Origin: Odobenus rosmarus divergens
Taxonomy: Eukaryota; Chordata; Mammalia; Carnivora; Odobenidae
Reading direction: 5' to 3'
NCBI RefSeq assembly: GCF_000321225.1
Contig: NW_004451664.1
Coordinates: forward strand, 297,514 to 361,513
DNA: 64,000 nt
The notes below the pieces were generated by a model that made no database searches, was not told the DNA's origin, and saw nothing but the letters and a program-made list of their open reading frames with translations. Positions 31,616 to 43,169 of the stretch are shown here, one piece after another. Position 1 is the stretch's first letter. Each line of letters begins with the position of its first letter. A program made the translations under genes and the position numbers.

Positions 31616-34600
31616 TTTGGATCGATACCTGCATGGGGATCCGTAGGGGTAACCACGATGAAGGGGCTTACTCAAGTATAAGCTTAAGAACACCATGCAT
31701 ATCTTATTCCTCTTAATATTCCCAGCACAGGATGCAAATAGGCACTCAAGAGAATGGGAGGAGTGGATACATGAATAACATCACACTGCTATTTATGCTG
31801 GAGTAGAGAGCAAAGTCCTATTGATTTGCTTTATTTATCCATTATTCTATTGTTCCAGATATGGTATATTTCTCTCAATATCAATCTGTATTTCATTATT
31901 TATAATACCATACCTGGCATTTTGAAACACTTTTTTTTTCTCTGGAGATTCCTTTCAGTAATAAAAAGATCAAATATTTTGCTATGTCTGAAAATACCAA
32001 CATAGATCACAAAAACAAAACCAAAGAAATCTGATAAAATTCTAATTGTTGTTTCCTTGGTATGTCATAGATTCTGGCATATATATTATCTACTTACCCC
32101 TCACCTCAAAAAAATTGAGTACTTTCCCCAAATCACAGGATTTACAAATGACATGGTAGGGCAGTGGAAACACTGGCCCTTGACACAGATGAGCAGAGAT
32201 GATTCTTGCTTGTCCCATCTACATCTGACATTTAGCAAAAAATTAAAAGCCTGAGTCCTATCTCCATTTTCAGTCCTGTAAATTTTAATATCATTTATTT
32301 CTCATTATTGGCAAGTTCATAATTGTTTTTAATTTTGCTCCTTGTTACTATGTATAACTGGAAACAGTTTTATCTTCCCCCAGCTTTGGTGTACTGGAAG
32401 AACAGCAGGTCATCTTTCATTTGTAAGAGTTTTTCACAGGTGGAAAGATGAACTTGTCCTTCAAATGTCTCCTCATCCAGTTAAGTAATCCTTTTTGATG
32501 TTTTTAGCTCATTTTTTTAAAGCTGTCTCTTTAGTTTTGAAGAAAGTTAATTATTTCTTGCTGAAACAAAGGATCTTTACCTAAATCTTATGCTAGAAAT
32601 ACGGTTTTAAACAAGAACCATCCGTGCCTGTTTGAGCTTTCCTCAAATGTGTTCATATTTGGAGGAAATTAGTTACACAGTTCACTAGAAAATTATTACT
32701 GATGATATTCCTATTTTTATTTCCTTATTAATTGATTTTATAATGACCTGAAATTCAGTAGAATTATATTATGTAAAAATAGGAACATTTAAGGTAGTGC
32801 TTTGTTTAATCCATGTTATTTTCTGTAACCATCCATACAAATATTTTCAGAATGCCCTTTGTCTCCCTGATATGTTTTATCTTCTAGAACAGCAATCTAA
32901 TAAGTTGATAGTCTTTTTTTTAATGTACTTTAAAAAATTCAAACATCTGTCTGATTTATTATATTCACTGTAGACCATATAAATTTAATGGTGTGGAGAA
33001 GAAAAAGCTTTTCCAGAGATCTTAACACTTCCATATGTAAGAATATTTTTTAATGGGGTTTTTGAACAAGAAAAAATTTTTGATAGCCAGCAAGTTTATA
33101 GGCAGTTGATAACTGTAACTGGACATCTTGATTTTTTTTTTTTTAAATACAGAGAATTGAGCAAGGCTCTATAAAAGATGACAGTTATTCAACCTGTCAC
33201 TCTTAGGAACTAAGAACAAAGTTGCCTGATAAACATGACTGTTCAGGGGCAAAAAGACACTTTTGCAGAATTGAGCCTGAAAACAATGCAGGATTCATTC
33301 TTTTTGTCTCTTCCTTAAACTTTGAGGTAATGAGGTCAGAAGGCAAGTCAGAATCGTAATGCTATCCCAACAACTGTTAGGAGGGAGCATTGCTAAGAGA
33401 AGGAAGGTACCAAATTGGAAATGATGATAGAGGAAAATCATAGTTAGAGAATCCCCAGCATGGAAAGCAGAAACCTAATTGTAAGACCTACAGCCACGAG
33501 CATGCACAGAAAGTACCTTAGGTCTGAGGTCCTCTGGAATAAATCTTTGGTGATAACAACACAGTCCACAACAGGGATACTTTTATATTTATAGTTTATT
33601 CTCCATTATTGCCAGAGGCCTCAAATCCCACATAGTCAAAATCTCCATTCATTGCTGCCTGCTGGGCATTTAACAAGGGCTCTTGTAACAGGACCCAGAA
33701 CAAGTATGAACATGAATAAAAAGTGCAGGGGCCAGCCAGGCACCACAGGCTGTGAGGTAGCCAAGTGGAGGCATTGGAGAGAAACAGAGAAAGCATCCAA
33801 TGACCCTTAGTGCCTCAAGGCATGACTTCAAAAGTGTCAACACCAATTAAATTGTAAAAGCTCTGTCAGCTTCTGAAAAGTCATCCAGACAGGGACAAGA
33901 CAGTACATAATCAAAGGGCTGGGATATGATTTTGTATGGTCTACACTAGACCTGGTATACACATGCACGCCTGGCAATTTGTGACCCATATGTGAGCCTT
34001 CAAGTTAAGGCTGTCCTTAAAGGTGTAAATATCCTTCCTTTGGGAGCTGTCCAGGTTTAAGCTGGGGGATCTTGAAAACCTTTATTAGCAGGTAGTGACT
34101 GGTGGCTCCCATAGGTAAATTGCCTGAAGATATAACCATAACTAAGACATGTACCACAGATTAGGACCATAGATCAGCTAAAAGATAATTGCCTAGTCTC
34201 TTGGCTTGAGCTAAACAGAGGCAGAAAAGCAAATGTGACAAACAATATTACAGAGCGTTTTCTTTGTCAGCAAAGGCTTCATGGAATCTACTCTTTTGGG
34301 CAACAGGACATTTTTAGAGTAATGGATTTGCAGAGGGTTTGTTTCAAATAGCTACACTAATAAGAAGATAACTTTGCATTTTTTATTTGGCTTTGGAAAG
34401 TATTATTGTGGCTTTAAGGAATGTATTGGCTCTTGGCAAAGGTACCCTAATCTCAATTCATGAAACGATGTCTCTCTCTCTCTTTTTCTCTTTTTTGCCT
34501 ATAGGTAACTATGATAGGTATGACCAATTTATTGGATGGCTTTCAAAGTGAGAGCAGAGTTGGGGAGGAGAAGAAATGCATTTTATAGCTAAGGGAAAAA

Positions 34601-35105
34601 AGATAGGAAGAACTGTCAAAGTGTTTCTCACATATTTTATTGCTAAGTAATTTTCTTGGTCTATGGAACTTTTTCACTCACCAAATCAAGTAAAATGCCT
34701 GGGGTTTGAAGTAGATTGATTCATGCTGAAAAGTTGACTCTAATGACATTAAAGTTCCAAGTGTGGTCAGTCTAAAAAAACAACAACAAAAACACAAAGC
34801 TCAAAAAGATTATTCTTATCTGGGTTTTTTTTTTTTTTTTGAGAGGGAATGCCATTTAATATAAGGATTTAGAATGCAATCTTTTTAAAAAATTAAACTA
34901 TTTGAATGCTCTTAACATAGTTAAAATTACCCTTTTATTTTGAAGAAAAGGTAAACCAGGCATAAAATAATGTAGCATATTATGGAGTATCAGCATAAAG
35001 CTATAATTTTTAGATTATCTATTAGATACTTTATTTCAAAATATAATAGCTGTTTTTAAAAATAAGTTCAATAACAAGTAGCAAATTAAGGAACACATTT
35101 ATTGA
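31616..35105. other. 3.5 kb of largely single-copy DNA
   Basis: No exon, RNA gene or confidently named repeat. A weak L2-like 3' end may lie at 31690-31755. The block at 33170-34330 is somewhat less AT-rich, with AATAAATCTTTGGTGATAAC near 33538; it could be a lineage LTR, but I cannot place it. A T-run lies at about 34827-34840. Confidence 0.4.
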
Positions 35106-35715
35106 AATTTTAGTATTGATCCTGGGTTAGTCAAGTTGGGCTGAGGGGGCACCTGGGTGGCTCAGTCGGTTAAGCGTCTGCCTTTCGCTCAGGTCATGAT
35201 CCCGGGGTCCTAGGATTGAGCCCTGCGTCGGGCTCCCTGCTCGGCAGGGAGCCTGCTTCTCCCTCTCCCTCTGCCTGCCTCTCTGCTTACTTGTACTCTC
35301 TCTCTATCTCTCTGTCAAATAAATAAATAAAATCTTAAAAAAAAAAAAAGATGGGCTGAGTAATGGTATAGCAACAAAGAAAGAAACCTCAGTGGCTTAA
35401 AACAGAAACACTTTCTCACACAAATTTCCTATGGGTCTGGAATACCCTATAGAGCAGTGTTCTTCCACTTGCTTTTTAATATGGAAACTCTTTATCAATA
35501 TGTGCTTGCAGAATTGTCATGAGAGAGAGCAGGAGTTAGGGAGTCAAGTACCTGCAACTAAATACTCCTACTCAGACGTGACAAACATCATTTTGCTCAC
35601 ATTTAATTAGCCAAAGCAAGTCACAAGGCTATCCTGCACTTCCAGGGGCAAATACAATTATCTCGTGAACTTGAAAGGAGAAGGAACTGGTATTAGCAAA
35701 CCGTTGTAAAGTCAG
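35106..35715 (-). mobile_element. Old LTR-type repeat (MaLR-like), split by a SINE
   Basis: After the SINE, TAGCAACAAAGAAAGAAACC, CTCAGTGGCTTAAAACAG, CTCACATTTAATTAGCCAAA and GCAAGTCACAAGGCTATCCT follow the antisense order of an old mammalian LTR-like repeat. Its 5' neighbour, CTGGGTTAGTCAAGTTGGGC, is the part upstream of the SINE. The subfamily is not assigned. Confidence 0.5.
35146..35351 (+). mobile_element. CAN-SINE (SINEC), full length
   Basis: Sense head GGGGCACCTGGGTGGCTCAG, body with CTCCCTCTGCCTGCCTCTCT, and AAATAAATAAATAAAATCTT plus A-run. TGGGCTGAG is at 35137-35145 and 35352-35360. Confidence 0.96.
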
Positions 35716-36223
35716 TCATAGACCAACCACTCTTTCAATAATCAAGTATTCTTTCCTCTCTTCTGCCCCATTCCTACATTCAAGCCCTCCAAAAGATGAT
35801 CCAAAAGGTCTTCATCCAGCATGGAGTCCATGAAATCCCAGATAAGAATGTGGCTCTTGTTGGTATGGAGACATATATACTTAAAGGAAAAGTTGTTTTC
35901 TCCCTTCATAACCCACAGACTATGAAGGAATAAGATGATACTGAAACTCAATGTGGGAATTTAGAGAAGCTGATGGGCAGTCATTGTGAGGACCCCTTAG
36001 ACTGAGTGGTGGGGAATCTTCTCAGTTAAGCCTGGCTTCTGTTCCCTGAGGGGGGATCCCAGACTATTTTTCTTGGTGACATGTGACTTCACACTTGAAA
36101 ACTCAATTCTTTCTTTACTCTCCTTTGGCACATCTATAATGGGCACTGGGGAAAATAAGGAATAAAGAATTGAGAAATAAGCAATTCTCTTAGCCCATTA
36201 CCTGCCTGAGAAGTATTAGGTAC
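35716..36223. other. Single-copy DNA, nothing recognised
   Basis: No repeat or gene recognised. Confidence 0.4.
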
Positions 36224-36237
36224 CAAGGGTGATTTTA

Positions 36238-36440
36238 TTTATTTATTTATTATTTATTTATTTATTTATTATTTATTTATTTTTTTTCTTTTATTATGTT
36301 ATGTTAGTCACCATATATCATTAGTTTTTTTTATTTTATTATGTTATGTTAATCATCATACATTACATCATTGGTTTTTGATGTAGTGTTCCATGATTTA
36401 TTGCTTGCGTATAACACCCAGTGCTCCATTCAATACGTGT
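36238..36440 (-). mobile_element. Short 5'-truncated carnivore L1, 14-bp target-site duplication
   Basis: Only the last ~200 bp of an L1, antisense: (ATTT)n tail, TTATGTTATGTTAGTCACCA and GCGTATAACACCCAGTGCTC. CAAGGGTGATTTTA is at 36224-36237 and 36441-36454, exact. The 3' UTR end is internally duplicated (TTTTATTATGTTATGTTA at 36289 and 36334, offset 45). Confidence 0.95.
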
Positions 36441-36671
36441 CAAGGGTGATTTTAAGTTATAAGTAGCCACAGTCTCTTTGAGTACAGTCATGGGATTTAC
36501 TTTTAATCATATCTTTATTCTAAGATGACTTCATCTGTTTCCAGTTTTAAACATGGTGTGGTAGCCATCCCTTGATTTTATCTTAGGCTTAATATTTAGA
36601 TTTCATTTTTCTGTTTTGCACAGACTCTAAGAAGCAGTAGCTTTTTCTAACCCTACTAATTCCCATACTTC

Positions 36672-37338
36672 TTTATTCTTTTGTTTATTTATTTATTTAT
36701 ATTTAAATTCAATTAGCCAATATATAGTACATCATTAGTTTCAGATGTAGTGTTAAATAATTAATCAGTTGCATATAATACCCAGTGCTTATCTCATCAT
36801 GTGCCCTCCTTAATGCCCATCACCCAACTACCCCATGTCCCCAGCCACCTCCCCTCCAACAACCCTCAGTTTGTTTCCCAGAGTTAAGAATCTCTCATGG
36901 TTTATCTCCCTCTCTGATTTCTTCCCATTCAGTTTTCCCTCCCTTGCCCTGTGACTCCTCTGTGCTGTTTCTTATATTCCACATATGAGTGAAACTATAT
37001 ATAATTATCTTTCTCCAATTGATTTATTTCACTCAGCATAATACCCTCCAGTTCCAACCACATTGATGTAAATTTTAAGTATTCATCCTTCTTGATGGCT
37101 GAGTAATATTCCTGTGTGTGTGTGGGGGCGGGTGGTATACCACTTCTTCTTTATCCATTCATCTGTCGACAGACATCTCAGCTCCTTCCACAGTTTGGCT
37201 ATTGTGGACATTGCTGCTATGAACATTGGGGTGCAGTTGCCCCTTTGGATCACTACATTTGTATCTTGGGATAAATACCTAGTAGTGCAATTGCTGGGTC
37301 ATAGGGTGGCTCTATTTTTAACTTCTTGAGGAACCTCC
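36672..37338 (-). mobile_element. Carnivore-lineage L1, 5'-truncated
   Basis: Antisense L1 3' end: (TTTA)n tail, TTCAATTAGCCAATATATAG, TAATACCCAGTGCTTATCTC, CCTCAGTTTGTTTCCCAGAG, GATGGCTGAGTAATATTCC, GGACATTGCTGCTATGAACA, up to TTCTTGAGGAACCTCC. A GTGTGTGTGTGG patch lies at 37112-37124. Possible short duplication CTAATT at the edges. Confidence 0.9.
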
Positions 37339-37669
37339 TAATTGCAAACCAGTCTTTTCTTTTCTGAGATCATCTTTTTATGTTTTTGTGATACCTTGCC
37401 AATTGCAGCTGACATCAATCTGCAGACACTCTGATTTTCTATTTAATCTTTCTTCTAGAGCAACATAGTTTTGTATAAGATCTGTCTTATAAATTATCAT
37501 AGGTGATAATATTACCAAATGATTTGCCACTGCATATGGTTGGTTTCCATCTTCTAGCTTCCACAGGAGGTGGCCATTCACAACTGCTACCCCCTGTAGG
37601 ATCAACACTAAACCTATGCCACATATTTTAGAGTTTTTGTCATGGCAGCATCTATTCCTAGTATAAATT

Positions 37670-38070
37670 AGTGTTTTAGTCAGCATGGATTAGGTTAGGC
37701 TACACTAACAAACAACCCAAAATTTCAGTAGCTTAAAACACAAAGATTTATTTCTCTTTCATGCAAAGTGCACTATGAACCCAGAGAACTCCTCAGGGCA
37801 GCTGAACTATCCTCCATGGGATGGCTCTTTGTTGTACTGTCTTAGCAATATGGTTTTCCTATTGCTATAACAGAGACAAAGTGAAGTACAGAATTGGGAG
37901 CCAGTAATTAAAATTCTTCTTCCTGGATGTGACAATTGTAATTTCTGCCACTCCTAACTCTAAGAGGCAGGGATATATATTTATCTTATGTGTCCTGAAG
38001 GCAAGGAGAATTGGGTATCAGGGATTAGAGGTCATGTCTGCCAAATACCCTGACTTTGTGATTTGATGAA
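37670..38070 (-). mobile_element. Old LTR-type repeat (MaLR-like)
   Basis: GGATTAGGTTAGGCTACACT, AACAAACAACCCAAAATTTC, AGTAGCTTAAAACACAAAGA and TTTATTTCTCTTTCATGCAA match the antisense start of a widespread mammalian LTR-like repeat. The remainder is diverged. Confidence 0.55.
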
Positions 38071-38371
38071 TGGGAATGCCATTCATCAGTTAAATAGTTT
38101 CTGAACCCCTACTACTATAAGCATTTTTTTTCTTCTTTAATAGAAGAATGATTATAATCCTAGCTGACAAATTTTATATATTTATTAAATTTTTAAAGTA
38201 TTTAAAAGTTTCAATATAACTTTTGTGAATGGCTTCTGCCAGTTTTTCAGATTCCAACTTACTTTCTAAATAGACACTATAACATGTTACTCAGCGCTTT
38301 CCAATTACAATTATCAGGTATTTTATAGGACCACTATATGTCCCATTTTAATTTAGTGATATTTAAGGATA

Positions 38372-38826
38372 AGCATCAGTAGTTGGTTGAATGGTGGTGC
38401 CCCAAAAGATATGTCCATGTCTTGGAACGTGTGAATGTGACCGTATTTGGAAAAATGGGCTTTGTAGATATAATTAGGTTAAAGATCCGGAGATGAGGAG
38501 ATCATCTGAATTAGGATAGGTCCTAAATCCAGTGGCAAGTGTCCTTATAAAAAGAGATGAGGAGAAGGTCTTCTCCAGAGCAGAAACCCATGTGAAGACA
38601 GAAACAGAGACTGGGGTAGAGCTGTGAGGAAGGCTGACAGCCACTAGAAGCTGAGAGACACAAGGGAGAGTTCTCTTTTAGTGTCTTCAGAAGAGTGTAG
38701 CCCTGGTAACACCTTGATTTTGGACTTCTGACCTGCAGAACTATGAGAGAATGAATTGATGTCCTTCTAAGCCATCAAATTTGTGGTAATTTATTACCAC
38801 AGCCCTGGGAAATGAATAGTGTCCGT
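38372..38826 (+). mobile_element. MLT1/MaLR-type solo LTR
   Basis: Sense landmarks in order: TGGTGCCCCAAAAGATATGT, CCATGTCTTGGAACGTGTGA, ATGTGACCGTATTTGGAAAA, AAGTGTCCTTATAAAAAGAG, AACACCTTGATTTTGGACTT, CTGACCTGCAGAACTATGAG and AATTTGTGGTAATTTATTAC. Well-ordered, nearly full-length solo LTR. Confidence 0.82.
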
Positions 38827-38879
38827 ATGAGCTTTAGGCTTTTAAGAATAACAGATACAATGAATTAGGCACTATCATG

Positions 38880-39098
38880 ATAAAGTCACAAGATTTAGTA
38901 TTAAAAGTCCTAGGTTTGAATTTGGATGATCTGAATTCCAGGTTTAACTTTTTGAAGTAGTTATACCTTTAAAAAATAATCAGTTTCCTCATCTATAAAA
39001 GGAAAATTATAATGAGCCCTGCCCTGCCAATCTGGAGTACTGCTTTATGAATCAAATGAGGTTATTGATGCAGGGTGCCTTGAAATTAATAATACAGC
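38880..39098 (+). repeat. MIR
   Basis: Sense MIR: AAAGTCCTAGGTTTGAATTT, AATCAGTTTCCTCATCTATA and AAAGGAAAATTATAATGAGC, then TGAATCAAATGAGGTTATTG. Confidence 0.7.
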
Positions 39099-39099
39099 A

Positions 39100-39550
39100 G
39101 ATAAGTGAAATTTTAATTATGACAGTTGTTAATATCAGGTTAATAGTAAATAGAAACAGACCTAGGCCTGACATTGTAATTTCTAAATAGTTTCTTTTTA
39201 TAATGTACTTCATTTAGTGAGCTTCCTAAGATTTACAAAAAAAGGATAAAATGGTCTAAGCACTGGACAAGCAAAAGCCTTGCCCTCTCTCAAAAAAAGC
39301 CCATTGACTTCAAACCTTTTATTTCTATTTATTACTGTAAACTATATCTGAAAGATGGAAAGAAACTAGAAAAAGCCCACTTCTTTGGTCAGGTACTCAA
39401 GAAAAGTGTAAATATATTTATATGAAAACAGCCCTAAAGGCTGATTAAAAATTTATTATATTTCAGTTCATAAAATCCTTCCTAGAAAATTATCATCATA
39501 ATATAATAACTATATTCCAGGAATAATACTAACTTATTTCTAGGACTTCC
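39100..39550. other. AT-rich single-copy DNA, nothing recognised
   Basis: No repeat or gene recognised. Confidence 0.4.
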
Positions 39551-39565
39551 GTTCTGTAACTAATT

Positions 39566-39612
39566 TTATCTATCTATCTATCATCTATCATCTATCTATC
39601 TGTCTATCTATT
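39566..39612 (+). repeat. (TATC)n microsatellite
   Basis: TATC/CATC units, about ten, with minor interruptions. Confidence 0.95.
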
Positions 39613-39791
39613 TATTTTAGAGAGAGAGAGAGAGGGCAGGAGGGGCAGGGGGAGAGGGAGAGAGAGAATCTCAAGCAGGCTCCATATCCAATGCAGAGCT
39701 GGACACTGGGCTCGATCTCACAATGCTGAGATCATGACCTGAGCTGAAATCAAGAGTCGGATGCATTGCCAAATGAGCCACCCAGGAGCCC
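39569..39791 (-). mobile_element. CAN-SINE (older type) whose tail became a (TATC)n tract
   Basis: Antisense SINEC ending GAGCCACCCAGGAGCCCC. CTGTAACTAATTTTA (39554-39568) recurs as CTATAACTAATTTTA (39792-39806), so the TATC microsatellite at 39569-39605 lies inside the insertion, in place of the usual poly(T). Confidence 0.93.
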
Positions 39792-39957
39792 CTATAACTA
39801 ATTTTAAATATACTAATAAAGATTAACTCATAAATTCTCATCTTCACTTACAGATGTTGTTTCTATCTTACAGACAACCCAGAGAGGACACCACAAATCA
39901 CAGATCTAACTGAGAATAAAACTTTGTGATGTAACTTTGAGGTAACAGTGACATCTG

Positions 39958-39992
39958 GGGTGTTTGTGTGTGTGTGTTTGTGTGTGTGTGTT
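39958..39992 (+). repeat. (TG)n microsatellite
   Basis: TGTG runs separated by single extra T bases. Confidence 0.93.
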
Positions 39993-40332
39993 CTCCTAGA
40001 AGATATTGCTTTTTTCCTTTTGTAAATGGAGGCTTAAAAGTCAGTAAGTATGGGATGTGAATCTTGAAGACAAAATTTTCTTCTTATTCAGTCACTCCTT
40101 GGTTACCAGGAGCTTAAAGTTGTTGCTGCTGAGGGTACTTGATGTTTGGTCTACACTCCTGAAAATTTGGATGGCTGGGTGAAACACATATGCCCTTTGA
40201 GCAAAGATTTTTGTCTGTCTTATTACCAGGAGCCTGTGCCAACACTATTAGTCTAATTTCACTCTACCCCTTTGGTCCTGTCATGAAATATCCCTCCACA
40301 CTTTTGGTGGAAACTTTATCTCTATGGATTTA

Positions 40333-40544
40333 GTACATTTTTAAAAAGATTTATTTATTTATTTGATAGAGACAGAGAGAGTACAAGCAGGGGGAGAGGC
40401 AGAGGGAGAGGGAGAGGGAGAAGCAGTCTTCTCGCCGAGCTGGGAGCCCAGTGTGGGGCTCCATCCCAGGACTGATCCCAGGACCTGGAGATCATGACCT
40501 GAGCTGAAGGCAGATGCCCAACCATCTGAGCCACCCAGGCGCCC
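40333..40544 (-). mobile_element. CAN-SINE (SINEC), 13-bp target-site duplication
   Basis: Antisense SINEC; CTCTATGGATTTA is at 40320-40332 and 40545-40557, exact. A small internal duplication (CATCCCAGGACTGATCCCAG) lies near 40460-40482. Confidence 0.97.
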
Positions 40545-40557
40545 CTCTATGGATTTA

Positions 40558-40995
40558 TCATCCTCTTCTCCCATAAAAATACTAAGGCTAAGGAAGATTT
40601 TCATGCTGGTGCTGATATCTAACCTTTACAAGATCTCTAGATGTCTTCAAGGAGATAGAGATAATTGTATTGCTAGAAATTCTTTTATATTGCACATTAA
40701 AATCCTTGGTAGGATTAAAAGTCAATGCTATAAACTTTAGTTGGAATAAATCAGAACTGAAGGCATATTGTGAATTCAGGAAATTTGAAGAGAATGAAAG
40801 AGAGATTGCCATTATAAGATCTCAGAAGCTCATGTCAATTGCAACTAAATTACAATGATTTGTTGGATATTGATTCATTTAGACTTCTTATCAGCAAGAA
40901 CTCATCTTTCTAACCATGTCTGCAGCCCCCTGTTGCCAGGTGAACTATCATGTCTCACATCTCTGATCAGAAGCCCAACAGTCTATTATCACTGA
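40558..40995. other. Single-copy DNA, nothing recognised
   Basis: Several overlapping short open frames on both strands, none with recognisable features. Confidence 0.4.
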
Positions 40996-40999
40996 GACG

Positions 41000-41860
41000 C
41001 CCACTTTCACTAAAGCTCTGAACCCTCTACCCACTAATCTAACCAATCCCTCACTTGTCCTCCCTCCTCCCCAAACCTTCTGGAACTCCAACTCTGTAAT
41101 TAACAAAGCCATCTGTACCATCAACTTCTTCTTTGAATATTCCCTTCACTCACTAACTGAGACTTGGTGGCCTCCTGACATCCTCTTCCTTGGAAAATCT
41201 ACCAAAGAGCAGCTAATTTGCCTCTTATACCTCTTTATTTCAAGGTCAGGCAGTAGGATAGGCATGGCTTTGGTTCTCCATTGTTTTATAGCTATCTCCT
41301 TCCTCTTTCAAAACCCTAGCTCTTCAGAAGCTACAACATTCTTCTCCACCACCTCTCTTTTTTTTAAAGATTTTATTTATTTATTTGAGAGAGAGAGAAT
41401 GAGAGAGAGCACGAGAGGGAAGAGGGTCAGAGGGAGAAGCAGACTCCCCGCTGAGCAGGGAGCCCGATGCGGGACTCGATCCCGGGACTCCAGGATCATG
41501 ACCTGAGCCGAAGGCAGACGCTTAACCAACTGAGCCACCCAGGCGCCCTCCAACATCTCTTTTTAATTGTTTTCATCTGCTGACTATAAGCCACTCATCC
41601 TCCCTACTAATGACTTTCGCCTCTCACTCGCTGCTTTACTTTTCTGCTCCGTTGCCATCATCATTCTCAGAAATTTCAACTTTTGCATAGGAAATAAGTT
41701 TAACTGATTTTCCAATTCCTTAATCTCACCTTCAAAATTCTTTTTCTCCTAATCACTTTCATTTCCAACGTCAGTGACCAAATCTTAGGCCCTGTTATCA
41801 GTAGTAACTGTTGCCCCTACAAAACTTATTTCAAGCATTCGGGTTTTTGATTACCACCTT
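41000..41860 (+). repeat. Ancient L2/CR1-type LINE coding relic, split by a SINE
   Basis: Pyrimidine-rich sense sequence resembling the decayed N-terminal ORF2 region of old CR1/L2 LINEs. CATCATTCTCAGAAATTTCA, ACTTTTGCATA at 41658-41689 would correspond to the apurinic-endonuclease motif (GDFNIH-like; here read as LRNFNF). No open frame survives. Family call by pattern only. Confidence 0.4.
41357..41548 (-). mobile_element. CAN-SINE (SINEC), full length
   Basis: Antisense SINEC ending GAGCCACCCAGGCGCCC with many CpGs retained, so a relatively recent copy. Flanks CACCACCTCTCTTT and TCCAACATCTCTTT suggest an imperfect target-site duplication. Confidence 0.95.
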
Positions 41861-42256
41861 TTATTCTAGTTGATTTACAAAACATTAATAAGCAGGTGGG
41901 TAAAATTTGTGATATTTTTGGGATGGAGTCCCTGGACACCACGCCAGGACCAAACCCAGAAATGATCTTTGATATTTAAACACAAGGAAGCCTTATTTAT
42001 ATTACTCACCGGCTTTCCCAAGTCCTCTGCTTAAATAGATTTGAAATTAATTCTGGTCGGGGAAGAAAGTTTCTCATTTTCTGCTTTTTGTTATTTTTTT
42101 TATTCTTACGTCCCAGACCTCCCCATTGGATAGATGGGTAACCAAAAATGCCTGAGGAAAAATATCACATTTTCTTTATGAACCCATCCTTGTTTTCTAC
42201 ATATGTTTTACTCTTCTCAATTCAAAAACACAGAGATTATACTAAAAATATAATAG

Positions 42257-42305
42257 CAATTATATATATGATATATATGTGTATATGTATATATCATATA
42301 TATAG
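42257..42305. repeat. (TA)n/(TG)n tract
   Basis: AT-dinucleotide-rich, partly palindromic (ATATATGATATATATG...ATATATCATATATAT). Confidence 0.9.
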
Positions 42306-42309
42306 TCAT

Positions 42310-43165
42310 CTTTTTGTTGTTGTTGTGGGTCCTGTTTAAAAAGAAGTCTAGTGTCATAATAATGCAGTTTCTCGTTTGAAAATAGTATTTCCGGTACTAA
42401 AAACTGCCAGAGATAATGTAATATGTACTGAATGGAATCTCACTGTTTTCATCGTCAGAAAAGCACAGATTTCAATATGCTCAAAAGTTAGCACTTTAAA
42501 ATTTACTTTAAATTTTAAAAATAAAATTTCTTATCAATACCTGTAAAAATATAAGATTAATGTTCTCGGTGGAAGAAAAGTGTGAGAGTGAAAAGAGATT
42601 CATTGCCTATCATTCTGCCTCCATTTGTTCACTTTCTGTTCCTTCCTCTTCCCCACTGAAGATACCCTTTCTTATTTTACTTTATCTGTGTTGCATTTTA
42701 ATATGCATAGCAGCATCACAGCAAGACAAGGACCAAATTAACGTAATACAAATGTAGAGAAAATGCCATAACTTGGTTTCTTACAAACAAAATAGGAATA
42801 TGATATGCTGTCACCTGGACTGCCAGACAGGTGCATCAAGGCTTGCGTGTTTTTCATTGACTGAGCTTATATTTTTATTTTCTAGCTCAAAACTGACATA
42901 AATAAATAAATGTAAACACAGGCCAGTTTTGCAAGTTATTAAGTACACTCAAATAATCCACAAAATGTTTACATGGCTTATAAAATCTTATTGGGTAATG
43001 TCCCCATAAATCTGTCAAGTTATACTCATTTCTTTATGACCATCTATGCAATTCGGTCTGGAAGAGATAAGCATCTGTCAGAATAAGTCTACATTGTTCA
43101 TTGACTTAATTATCAGGCTTATTTTGATCTTCTGTTTCTGTTTCTAGTGCTTGTATTCAAAAGAA
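42310..43165. other. AT-rich single-copy DNA, nothing recognised
   Basis: No repeat or gene recognised. Confidence 0.4.
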
Positions 43166-43169
43166 TTTT

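Noticed and set aside
33596..33796. Minus-strand frame ending in GDFDYVGFEASGNNGE as a pseudogene exon
   Set aside because: I could not match it to any protein family, and the reading frame does not extend in neighbouring sequence.
37378..37686. 102-codon open frame on the minus strand
   Set aside because: It ends in the edge of an old LTR-like repeat and shows no domain.
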